In this document: positions 17,177 through 24,842 of the stretch, in pieces
Position numbering within the stretch: position 1 is the stretch's first letter
Layout of the letters: every line of letters starts with the position of its first letter
Assembly (NCBI GenBank): GCA_028821775.1
Contig: JAPKFB010000051.1
Coordinates: 1-35,947, forward strand
Reading direction: 5' to 3'
Length of the DNA: 35,947 nucleotides
Source of the DNA: Roseibacillus sp.
Lineage (GTDB): Bacteria; Verrucomicrobiota; Verrucomicrobiia; Verrucomicrobiales; Akkermansiaceae
Notes under the pieces: model-generated
Databases searched by the model: none
What the model saw: the letters and a program-made list of their open reading frames with translations, nothing else
What the model was told of the DNA's origin: nothing
Translations under genes and position numbers: made by a program

Positions 17177-18727
17177 TCACCAATCGGTGGGCTTGTAGTC
17201 CTTGAGAAACTGACCCCAGACGTGCTCGCCGCTCAGAAAACCCGCCATGATGGGATCGACGATGCGGGCAGCTCCATCCACGATGTCGAGTGGGGGATGA
17301 AAGCGGTGCTCGGACACCTTGCGCTCCGCGATTTGCACGGGATCCTCATCGGTCACCCACCCGGTATCGACACTGTTCATATGGATGCCATCCGCATGGT
17401 AATCCGCCGCCGAGGTGCGCGTCATCATGTTGAGCGCTGCCTTCGCCATGTTGGTGTGCGGGTGACGGGTGGTCTTGAATTTACGGTAAAACTGCCCCTC
17501 CACCGCAGAGACATTGACGATGTGCTTGTCGCGCTCCGGCGTCCGCATCATGAGCCCCTTGAGTCGGGCATTGAGCACGAAGGGAGCCACCGTATTGACG
17601 AGCTGTGTTTCCAACAACTCCACCGCAGACACTTCCGCCAGCATCAGGCGCCAGGAATTCCGCTCGCGCAAATCGACCTGTTGCAAGTCCTGATCGAGTT
17701 GGCCCTGCGGAAAGAGCGCGCCTTGGGCAGCTTGTTCCTCCGGAAGGAGTGCCCCCTGGGACAGCTCGGCGGCATGGGTCAGCCCCGCCACCGCAGACTC
17801 GTTGGCTCCGACCAATCCGGGTTCTCCTTCGGGCAGAAGATTGTAGCCGCGGAGGCCCTCGTAAGGGCCCACCAGTTTCTTCACATGCTCGGGAAGGTTG
17901 CCATGAGAGTCCCTCTCCAACTCCATCATGTGGTGATAGAACTCGGGGGGCCGCCGTACTGTTTGGCAAGCGTTGCTAATGATGAAATCCAGTCGCTCGC
18001 GAGTCTCCTGCAGGTGCGTGCAAAACGCCTCCACGCTGGGCGTGTGCCGCAGATCAAGACCATAGATTTCAAGACGATCTCCCCACACGGAAAAATCGGA
18101 CTCCTCGGCATAGCGTTGGGCAGAGTCGCGCGGAAACCGGGTGGTCACAATGAGCTCTGCTCCAGCACGGAGCAACTTGATCCCGGCCTGGTACCCGATC
18201 TTCACCCGACCACCGGTCAACAAGGCGACCCGCCCGGAGAGGTCCGCGCATTCCGTTCGTTTCCCGTAATTGAAGTCGGCACACTCGGGGCACAATTGAT
18301 CGTAAAACTGATGGATGCGCGTATAGTCCGTCTTGCAGATGTAGCAGTTCTGCGGCTCGGCCACTTCGCGGAAATCGGGATCATCCCGGAGCCCGCCGTC
18401 GAGGAAATTTTCAGGTGGATAGACGTTGGGAGTGGTAAAGACGGGCTTGTTCCGCAGGGTCCGGATCCCGGTTTTGTTGAGCACCTCCTGGTCAGTGTCG
18501 ATTTTGTTGGCCTTGTACTTCCGGCGCTTCGCGCGCGTGTAACGCCGCCGCTCATTGGTATCCGGGCAGAAGACGTCTCCGGCCGCGCTGAGCAGGCGCT
18601 TGCGCTCTTCCACCGAGAGCCCCTCCAGGACCGACCGGTCAGCTACGATCTGTTCCAACTCCTCGGCTAGCGAGCGCAAGCGTGCCCCCGTGTCTTCCGG
18701 GAGTTCTGAGGGGGAGGGCGCTGCCAT
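17177..18727 (-). CDS. Short-chain dehydrogenase-like protein with N-terminal zinc-ribbon extension
   Basis: A 516-residue cytoplasmic protein. Residues 1-160 are an unusual N-terminal region with a basic stretch (RRRYTRAKRRKYKANK) and a four-cysteine cluster, CYIC (128-131) and CPEC (146-149), which would fit a zinc ribbon. From 165 a Rossmann fold begins, with a modified nucleotide loop TGGRVKIG (171-178), SNAC (251-254), Ser407 in NVSAVEG and Lys429 in NMAKAAL. The position four before Lys429, normally the catalytic Tyr, is Thr425. An insertion of about 110 residues (260-370), rich in Leu/Gln/Glu, separates strand 4 from helix F. Similar long proteins with HPHTNMAKAA and VDTGWVTDE blocks occur in bacteria and eukaryotes; I recall no assigned function. 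The start at 18727 is preferred over an upstream frame lacking conserved residues. It is divergent from a small basic protein. Confidence 0.8.
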   Translation of the reverse strand: MAAPSPSELPEDTGARLRSLAEELEQIVADRSVLEGLSVEERKRLLSAAGDVFCPDTNERRRYTRAKRRKYKANKIDTDQEVLNKTGIRTLRNKPVFTTPNVYPPENFLDGGLRDDPDFREVAEPQNCYICKTDYTRIHQFYDQLCPECADFNYGKRTECADLSGRVALLTGGRVKIGYQAGIKLLRAGAELIVTTRFPRDSAQRYAEESDFSVWGDRLEIYGLDLRHTPSVEAFCTHLQETRERLDFIISNACQTVRRPPEFYHHMMELERDSHGNLPEHVKKLVGPYEGLRGYNLLPEGEPGLVGANESAVAGLTHAAELSQGALLPEEQAAQGALFPQGQLDQDLQQVDLRERNSWRLMLAEVSAVELLETQLVNTVAPFVLNARLKGLMMRTPERDKHIVNVSAVEGQFYRKFKTTRHPHTNMAKAALNMMTRTSAADYHADGIHMNSVDTGWVTDEDPVQIAERKVSEHRFHPPLDIVDGAARIVDPIMAGFLSGEHVWGQFLKDYKPTDW

Positions 18728-18841
18728 TGAAGTGAACCTATGGGGACTCGATTGCGGGCGCAATGCCGAGCAACACGAATGGCAACGCAAACTCTCCGCT
18801 GTGCCTGCCGTCGGAACTATGCGAGAAATCATGCCCACACG

Positions 18842-19114
18842 ATGCCCGCCAAAAAAAACAGGAAGAGCGCCGACGCGCTCAGCGGCAAGGAACTCCTCAA
18901 GGAAGTCTCCCGACGCATTCGGGCAGCGCGTTCATTCTGGGATGCTCATCGCAACAAGGCCTGCCGGCGGGAGCGGGAGCGCGCCCTCAGCCTCTATGAT
19001 CGGCTCAGTCCGCAGGAACGAGCACAAATTCCGCAGGTTCTCCGCGTCTGGCTACACTACCGCAGCGAGAAGTACTTTGGCGATCATCGCACCCCTCCAG
19101 GGGGCAAGGGTTAA
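18842..19114 (+). CDS. Small basic conserved hypothetical protein
   Basis: A 90-residue, strongly basic protein: a Lys-rich start (MPAKKNRKSADALSG), then probable helices with many Arg/Lys/Glu (ELLKEVSRRIRAARSFWDAH, RRERERALSLYDRLSPQERA) and a WLHYRSEKYFG block near the end. There is no signal peptide, membrane segment or cysteine cluster. The sequence style resembles small verrucomicrobial hypotheticals, but I cannot name a family with confidence. Basic charge and helical content would allow nucleic-acid binding; that is inference. It has its own start 115 bases from the divergent dehydrogenase, sharing the promoter region. The ATG at 18842 is preferred over 18740 because the upstream extension is Cys/Arg-rich and overlaps the promoter area. 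Confidence 0.6.
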   Translation: MPAKKNRKSADALSGKELLKEVSRRIRAARSFWDAHRNKACRRERERALSLYDRLSPQERAQIPQVLRVWLHYRSEKYFGDHRTPPGGKG

Positions 19115-19171
19115 GCTCGTGAAGCCGTCGAGGATCGGCATAGAGTGCTCCTTGTTGCCTCACCTCCCCTC

Positions 19172-20596
19172 ATGACTCGCAAACCACTCCTTCTCCTGGC
19201 CCTCGGCACAATCGCAGGCCAGGCGGCCGAGCCGATTGCGATCGGTTCCCGACGCGAGCTCTTCGTTGATCATCACCTCATCGATCGGCTGGATGGTGTG
19301 CGGCTCCAACTCCACCGTCCGCAGGCCCGGGAGATTGTCTTCAAATTTGATCAACCCTGGGAGGGCGTCTACTGCGGATACGAGACCGTGCTTACCGATG
19401 GCGACACCTATCGTTTCTACTATCGCGGCATGCCAGAGGCCAAACACGATTTCGACACCGAGGTCACCTGCCTGGCGGAGAGCAAGGACGGCATCCACTG
19501 GACCCGACCAACGTTGAGCAACTATCTCGTGCACGGTGCGAAGGAAAACAACGTCGTGCTTGCGCGGAGCCGTGGTTGCCACAACCTCTCCCCGTTCATC
19601 GACCGCAATCCCGCCTGCCCGCCCGAACATCGCTACAAGGCGATGGGGGGAACGGGCGCGCCCGGCCTGCTCGCATTTTCCTCTCCGGACGGACTGCGTT
19701 GGACGCAGATGCAGGAAGAGCCGGTCATCACCAAGGGAGCGTTCGACTCCCAAAACAACGCCTTCTGGTCCGTGAGCGAGAACCAGTACGTGTGTTACTT
19801 CCGGATCTTCCGCGACCACAAGCGATGGATCGCCCGCGCCACCTCGCAGGACTTCCTCCACTGGAGCGAACCCGTCGATCTCGAACTGAACGGCCAACCC
19901 CGCGAACATCTCTATACCAACCAAATCGCGCCCTACTTCCGCGCCCCTCATCTCTACCTTGGCATGCCCACCCGCTATTTTCCGGGCCGTCGGGTCGTAA
20001 CCGAAGAGGAAGCCCGCAAGATCGGCACTCCGCAGGAGTGGAACTACGTCAACGACTGCACCGACATCCAATTCATCTCCACCCGCGGTGGGCCAGGCTT
20101 AGCACGGACCTTCATGGAAGCCTTCATCCGGCCAGGAGCGGACCTGCGCAACTGGACTTCCCGCGCCAGTTATGCCGCCCGGGGAATCGTACAAACTGGT
20201 GCGCGCGAGCTCTCATTTTACGTGAAGCATCACTCGGGCTACAAGTCCATCCACTTGCGCCGCTACACGATTCGGCCCGATGGCTTTGTCTCCGTGAGTG
20301 CTCCCTATGCGGGGGGCGAGCTTGTGACCAAACCATTCACCTTCTCCGGCAAGTCCCTCCTCCTCAACTTCGCCAGTTCGGCCGCTGGCGGCATAAAGGT
20401 GGAGCTCCAGACTCCTAATGGCCACGCCATTGAAGGATTCAGCGTGGGTGCCTGCACAGAAATCATTGGAGATCGCATCGAGCACCTCGTGCGCTGGAAG
20501 AACAGTTCGGATCTCAGTCCCTTGAACGGAAAACCGATCCGAGTGCGAATCATAATGAAGGATGCCAATCTCTTCTCCTTCCGATTTGCAGAATAG
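19172..20596 (+). CDS. Secreted glycosyl-hydrolase-like five-bladed beta-propeller protein
   Basis: A 474-residue protein with a short signal peptide (MTRKPLLLLALGTIAGQAAE). The mature start, GSRRELFVDHHLIDRL followed by VRLQLHRPQAREIVFKFDQP and WEGVYCGYETVL, is typical of a PVC family annotated as GH32/GH43-like, frequent beside sulfatases. Repeated strand motifs with acidic residues (TCLAESKDGIHWTRP, FSSPDGLRWTQM) are propeller blades of that clan. The C-terminal 100 residues form a beta-sandwich (FTFSGKSLLLNFASSAAGGI), as in GH32 accessory domains. The likely role is cleavage of an extracellular glycan, but the catalytic acids cannot be assigned from sequence alone. The start at 19172 gives the signal peptide; an earlier in-frame GTG at 19145 would precede it with unrelated residues. 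Confidence 0.75.
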   Translation: MTRKPLLLLALGTIAGQAAEPIAIGSRRELFVDHHLIDRLDGVRLQLHRPQAREIVFKFDQPWEGVYCGYETVLTDGDTYRFYYRGMPEAKHDFDTEVTCLAESKDGIHWTRPTLSNYLVHGAKENNVVLARSRGCHNLSPFIDRNPACPPEHRYKAMGGTGAPGLLAFSSPDGLRWTQMQEEPVITKGAFDSQNNAFWSVSENQYVCYFRIFRDHKRWIARATSQDFLHWSEPVDLELNGQPREHLYTNQIAPYFRAPHLYLGMPTRYFPGRRVVTEEEARKIGTPQEWNYVNDCTDIQFISTRGGPGLARTFMEAFIRPGADLRNWTSRASYAARGIVQTGARELSFYVKHHSGYKSIHLRRYTIRPDGFVSVSAPYAGGELVTKPFTFSGKSLLLNFASSAAGGIKVELQTPNGHAIEGFSVGACTEIIGDRIEHLVRWKNSSDLSPLNGKPIRVRIIMKDANLFSFRFAE

Positions 20597-20730
20597 ATCC
20601 CCCTGTCCTCTTTCTACGCAGTTTCCCTTGGCCACATTCCCTTCCCGCGAGTCGTGGCCTTGGCGCCCTTCCTCCCGCCCGCACGGTTCAGCTTGGCGCC
20701 TTTCCCTCGGCCACTCAATATCAACCCCTC

Positions 20731-21507
20731 ATGACCCTCCCCGGAATCAAACTTTTCGATCTCTCCAACCGCACAGCCCTCATAACCGGTGGCTCGAAAG
20801 GGCTCGGCAAGGCGATGGCCTCCGGGCTCGCCTCGGCAGGGGCCAATGTCATCCTGGTGAGCCGTCACGGCGAGGAAGCTCAGGCGGCAGCCGATGAGAT
20901 CGCAACCGAGTTTGGTCATCGCGCCCTGGGACTCGAAGCCGACCTCACCATTCCAGAGCAAATCGAGGCCATGGTTGCCACCACCTTGGAAACGTTTGGC
21001 TCCATCGACATCCTCCTCAATAGCGCCGCCATCAACACCCGCGGTCCCATCGAAGAAATTACCCTCCCACAGTTTGAGGAACTGATGCGCATCAATGTCA
21101 CTGGCACCTGGCTTTGCTGCAAGGCGGTCATCCCACACATGAAGAAGGCGGGCTGGGGACGGATCATCAACATGGCGAGCGCGATTGGGCTCGTGGGTGT
21201 GCCCGATCGCACTCCTTACGCTTCGAGCAAGGGCGCCATCGTGCAGCTGACTCGGACCTTGGGACTCGAACTCGCAACGCACGGCATCGTGGTAAATGCA
21301 ATCTGTCCAGGACCCTTCCTGACCGAAATCAATGCTCCGATCGCGAACTCGGAGGACGCCAGGAAGTTCATTCTCAACCGCACCGCGCTCAAGCGTTGGG
21401 GAGAGCTCCAAGAGATTCAAGGTGCTGCGATCTATCTCGCGACCGAAGCCGCCAGCTACACCACCGGGAGCATGCTTTGCGTAGACGGCGGCTGGACGGC
21501 CCAATAG
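20731..21507 (+). CDS. Classical SDR oxidoreductase (gluconate 5-dehydrogenase-like)
   Basis: A 258-residue classical short-chain dehydrogenase of normal length. The cofactor motif is TGGSKGLG (19-26), the Asn-containing strand is LLNSAAIN, Ser150 sits in NMASAIG and the active-site pair Tyr163/Lys167 is in YASSK. The C-terminal INAICPGPFLTE and LCVDGGWTAQ blocks are standard. The opening LFDLSNRTALITGGSKGLG most resembles gluconate 5-dehydrogenases and related sugar-acid reductases, but 3-oxoacyl-ACP reductase-type activity cannot be excluded. Placed 134 bases after the glycosidase-like gene, it fits oxidation or reduction of sugars released outside the cell. It is cytoplasmic, with no signal peptide. 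The start is a clear ATG preceded by CAACCCCTC rather than a Shine-Dalgarno sequence. Confidence 0.85.
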   Translation: MTLPGIKLFDLSNRTALITGGSKGLGKAMASGLASAGANVILVSRHGEEAQAAADEIATEFGHRALGLEADLTIPEQIEAMVATTLETFGSIDILLNSAAINTRGPIEEITLPQFEELMRINVTGTWLCCKAVIPHMKKAGWGRIINMASAIGLVGVPDRTPYASSKGAIVQLTRTLGLELATHGIVVNAICPGPFLTEINAPIANSEDARKFILNRTALKRWGELQEIQGAAIYLATEAASYTTGSMLCVDGGWTAQ

Positions 21508-21756
21508 AGCGCTCTCTTCAAATTCGCGGGGGCCCAGAGCTCCAGACAGGTCCCCGGCAGGCGGCCTTCTGAAGATGGCGACCCGTGGATTGACCCGCAC
21601 GACGCTTCTTCTTTTTCAGGGGAGGCCCCCTCAAGCTCTCCGGGCTCATTCCGCTCCGTTTCCTCAACTCCGATCGACAGAGATGGGACCATCTTCCGCC
21701 CTCCCAATCTCCTGCACCCCGGGAAATTGGCAAATTAACGGAGTTAGTTGATTTCT

Positions 21757-21776
21757 TCGTAGATTCCTCTCTACGA
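21757..21776 (+). promoter_or_regulatory. Inverted repeat upstream of the sulfatase fusion gene
   Basis: TCGTAGA (21757-21763), loop TTCCTC, TCTACGA (21770-21776): a perfect 7-base stem ending 33 bases before the ATG at 21810. It may be an operator or an mRNA 5' hairpin. The rest of the 302-base gap (21508-21809) contains no supported gene; a minus-strand frame with a Lys-rich stretch has no family signature. Confidence 0.35.
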
Positions 21777-21809
21777 TCTCCTTCCCTGTTCGCGTTTTCC
21801 CACGATCAA

Positions 21810-24665
21810 ATGACCCGCTGCCTTTTCTCCCTCCTCGCCACCATTTTCCCGCTCCTCGCTTCTGGGGAAAAGCCCCCCAACATCCTCGTCCTCATGGGCG
21901 ACGACTGGTCGTGGCCGCATGCCGGAGCGCTGGGCGATCCCGTGGTCAAGACGCCCACTTTTGATCGACTGGTGATGGAAGGTGTGCTTTTCAACCATGC
22001 CTTCGTCACGTCGCCGTCCTGCACCCCCAGCCGATTCGCAATCGCGAGCGGTCAGTATCAATGGCGCTTGGGGAGTGGGGAAAACCTGGGCGGTTCGCTT
22101 CCGGTGGACACCCCGGTCTATCCCGAACTGTTGCAGGCTGCCGGCTATCAAATCGGATTCTCGCGCAAGGGTGCTCAGCCGAGCAAACATCGGCACACCG
22201 GGCGCGATCCCTTCGGCGAGCGCTTTGACTCGTTTGCCAAGTTCTTCACCGAGAAGAAGGAGGGCGCACCGTTCTGCTTCTGGTACGGGGCGGGCGAACC
22301 ACATCGGCCCTACCTCGCGGGGACTGGTGAGAAGGCCGGGCTGGATCCCGCCAAAGTCGTTGTGCCGCCGGGACTTCCCGACAACGAAACGACCCGCAGC
22401 GACCTCTGCGACTACCATGAACGCATCCAGAGATTCGATCGCGATGCCGGAAGGATCCTGAAGCTGTTGGAAACCACCGGGGAGTTGGAGAACACCATCG
22501 TGGTGATGACTGGCGACAACGGGATGCCCTTTCCACGCTGCAAGGCCACCCTCTACGACACGGGAACGCGCGTTCCCCTCGTGGTGCGCTGGGGCGCGAA
22601 GGTGAAGGGCGGACGCATCATCGAAGACTTTGTTTCGCTCACCGATCTCGCTCCCAGCTTTCTTGAAGCAGCGACCCTGACCATCCCTTCCAGCATGACG
22701 GGACGCACTCTTCTCCCGATCCTGCGCTCCGGGATGTCCGGCCGGGTCGAGCCGGCGCGCACCCATGTCATCATGGGAATGGAACAGCACGTCTTCCCGA
22801 ATCCGAGCCGCGCGATTCGCACCGCGGACTTCCTCTACATCCGCAACTTCGAGCCCGGAAAATGGAAAACGGGACGCGGTGACGGTAAACCACCCGTCTA
22901 TGACTTCAGCAAGCGCGATTGGCCCAAGGGTGCGGAGGCATTCTCCTACAACATCGACCCCTCGCCCACCAAGCAGTGGATGCTGCAACACCCCGATGAT
23001 CCCGCTTCCAAGCTCTGTTTCTCGCCACGCCCTGAGGAGGAGCTCTACGATCTCAGGAAAGACCCGGGCCAACTGCACAATGTCGCGGCGGACAAGGACC
23101 ATCAGACGCAACGGGCCTGGCACCGCGAACTCCTCGAAGCACAGCTGGTAGCCTCGGGCGATCCGCGCATGGACATTCGCGGATACGAGTCTCACTCCAT
23201 CGAGGGCTGGCGCGTCTTGATCAACCAGGAGCTCTTCGAGAAGAACCGCGAGAACACCGCCAAGGCCCTCGTGATCCTGAAGGAACAGTTGGTCGATCTG
23301 CCAAAGCGCGTCCCGCCCCAGGCCGTGCATCACCTGCGCAAGATCCCGCTCTGGTTTTCACCGATCTATCCCGAGTTCGGCTCGCGCGCGGAATATCATC
23401 CCGACCGATCATGGCTCGTCGAGAACAAGCGCAATCCGCTCATGGCCAAGGGCGTGGAGTTCAGCATGGTCGATGAAATGGCCGACGAGATCCGCCGTAT
23501 GCCGCTCCTCACCCTGCATGAGCTCGCGCACGGCTACCACGACCAGATCTTTGGTTTCGACGGTCCCGCGATCAAAGCCGCCTTCGAGCGCGCGCGAGAC
23601 TCCAAAACCTATGAGGCGGTGAAGCGTACGCGCGGCATTCCGGGTCAGAGCTACACCACCGAGAAGGCCTACGCGATGACGAACCAGATGGAGTACTTCG
23701 CGGAAGTCAGCGAGGCCTACTTCGGCCGCAACGACTGGTATCCCTTCAACTACATCGAACTGAAATCTCACGACCCGGAGGCGTTGCCGATCCTCGAGGC
23801 CGCGTGGGGCGGAAAGCCCCTCCGCAAGCATCTCGAAGTGACCGCGGTGCCGACTGCACTCAAGGCCGATCCCTTCTATAAGAAGTTCGTCGACGCCTAC
23901 GGCTTGCCCGTTCTCTCATCAGAGAAAGTAAGCGACTATGCGTTGAGCGAGGCTGGCTTTCTCATCACCGAGATGCTGGTGCTGCGCCCGGACGTTCTGA
24001 AAGCCATGATCGAGAGCGGCTCGCAGCTGCGCATCATGGCTCACAACGAATACACCACCGATCTCCCCGGTTGGGATCACCTTGTGCCCAAGGACTACCG
24101 CGACGCACGGGCGCGGGGAATGGGCGGCAGCCTGAGAGATCCCCTCTGCTCCTGCGCAGAGGAAAATCTGCTCGGTTATCCCGGCGATCCATACTCGGAC
24201 GAGAGCATCGTGATTCACGAACTGGCCCACAACATTCACCTGCGCGGCGTGGTGCGCGTGGATCCAACCTTCGATCGACGCCTGGAGAAAACCTATGAGG
24301 CGGCCATGAAAAAGTGGCTCTGGGCCGGCAAGTATGCCTCGGTGAATCACTACGAATACTTCGCGGAAGGGGTGCAGTCGTGGTTCGACAACAACCGCCC
24401 TCCGGACCATGACCACAATCACGTCGACACCCGTGTGGAGCTTATCGAGTACGACCCCGCACTCGCGGCCCTGTGCAAGGAAGTCTTCGGCGAGACGGAA
24501 TTGAAATACACCAAGCCCACCACGCGCCTGCATGGGCACCTTGAGGGCTATGATCCGACCACCGCTCCGGCCTTCAAGTGGCCGGAGCGCTTGAAGAAGG
24601 CGCAGGCGAAGATCCGCCGCAAGGCGCTGGAGCGGGGCAAGAAGGCCAGGGAAAAGAAGAAGTGA
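21810..24665 (+). CDS. Secreted sulfatase fused to two HELAH metallopeptidase-like domains
   Basis: A 951-residue secreted protein. Signal peptide at 1-20, then a sulfatase domain to about 450 with metal site MGDDWSW, canonical CTPSR at 71-75, TGDNGMPF and ELYDLRKDPGQLHN. Residues about 455-690 form a first zincin-like domain: KIPLWFSP, AEYHP, LLTLHELAHGYHDQ (H570, E571, H574) and the downstream acidic helix MEYFAEVSEAYFG that could supply the third ligand. Residues about 700-920 form a second, different zincin-like domain: LPVLSSEKV, SCAEENLLGYPGD, IVIHELAHNIHL (H803, E804, H807) and YEYFAEGVQSWFDNN. The tail is Lys/Arg-rich. Both peptidase-like families exist as separate conserved hypotheticals; here all three lie in one frame. 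The gene could release sulfate and cut a protein core, or the zincins may have a non-proteolytic role. It stands alone upstream of the DUF1592 pair. Confidence 0.9.
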   Translation: MTRCLFSLLATIFPLLASGEKPPNILVLMGDDWSWPHAGALGDPVVKTPTFDRLVMEGVLFNHAFVTSPSCTPSRFAIASGQYQWRLGSGENLGGSLPVDTPVYPELLQAAGYQIGFSRKGAQPSKHRHTGRDPFGERFDSFAKFFTEKKEGAPFCFWYGAGEPHRPYLAGTGEKAGLDPAKVVVPPGLPDNETTRSDLCDYHERIQRFDRDAGRILKLLETTGELENTIVVMTGDNGMPFPRCKATLYDTGTRVPLVVRWGAKVKGGRIIEDFVSLTDLAPSFLEAATLTIPSSMTGRTLLPILRSGMSGRVEPARTHVIMGMEQHVFPNPSRAIRTADFLYIRNFEPGKWKTGRGDGKPPVYDFSKRDWPKGAEAFSYNIDPSPTKQWMLQHPDDPASKLCFSPRPEEELYDLRKDPGQLHNVAADKDHQTQRAWHRELLEAQLVASGDPRMDIRGYESHSIEGWRVLINQELFEKNRENTAKALVILKEQLVDLPKRVPPQAVHHLRKIPLWFSPIYPEFGSRAEYHPDRSWLVENKRNPLMAKGVEFSMVDEMADEIRRMPLLTLHELAHGYHDQIFGFDGPAIKAAFERARDSKTYEAVKRTRGIPGQSYTTEKAYAMTNQMEYFAEVSEAYFGRNDWYPFNYIELKSHDPEALPILEAAWGGKPLRKHLEVTAVPTALKADPFYKKFVDAYGLPVLSSEKVSDYALSEAGFLITEMLVLRPDVLKAMIESGSQLRIMAHNEYTTDLPGWDHLVPKDYRDARARGMGGSLRDPLCSCAEENLLGYPGDPYSDESIVIHELAHNIHLRGVVRVDPTFDRRLEKTYEAAMKKWLWAGKYASVNHYEYFAEGVQSWFDNNRPPDHDHNHVDTRVELIEYDPALAALCKEVFGETELKYTKPTTRLHGHLEGYDPTTAPAFKWPERLKKAQAKIRRKALERGKKAREKKK

Positions 24666-24692
24666 GCGCTCGCATAATGGGGTGACCGGACA

Positions 24693-24842
24693 TTGAAACG
24701 CAGAGGCGCGGAAGGACGCCGATGGGAAATTGATTGTATTATTGAGCCGAAGAGTTCGTAGGATTCGAGCCAAGCTCGTCCGTGCCATGAAACTCAAACC
24801 TTGCTCTGCAGTTCTTTGCGCCTCTGCGCTCTCTGCGTTGAG
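24693..24842 (+). repeat. Inverted repeat arms of the 'GCGCCTCTGCG' dispersed type, right arm inside a gene
   Basis: Left arm 24693-24722 contains AAACGCAGAGGCGCGGAAGG. Right arm 24808-24842 contains CTTTGCGCCTCTGCGCTCTC then TGCGTTGAG, nearly the reverse complement. This purine-rich GCAGAGGCGC motif is a known style of dispersed repeat in several bacterial genomes. The arms enclose about 85 bases holding the start codon of the DUF1592-type gene, and the right arm encodes part of its signal peptide. Pairing is imperfect (small insertion and a few mismatches). Confidence 0.6.

Noticed and set aside
17222..18670. 482-codon plus-strand frame
   Set aside because: Antisense shadow of the zinc-ribbon dehydrogenase gene.
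21518..21733. 71-codon minus-strand frame with a Lys/Arg-rich stretch
   Set aside because: No homology recognised; composition-driven and in an intergenic gap.
21771..23333. 520-codon minus-strand frame
   Set aside because: Antisense to the sulfatase domain of the fusion gene.
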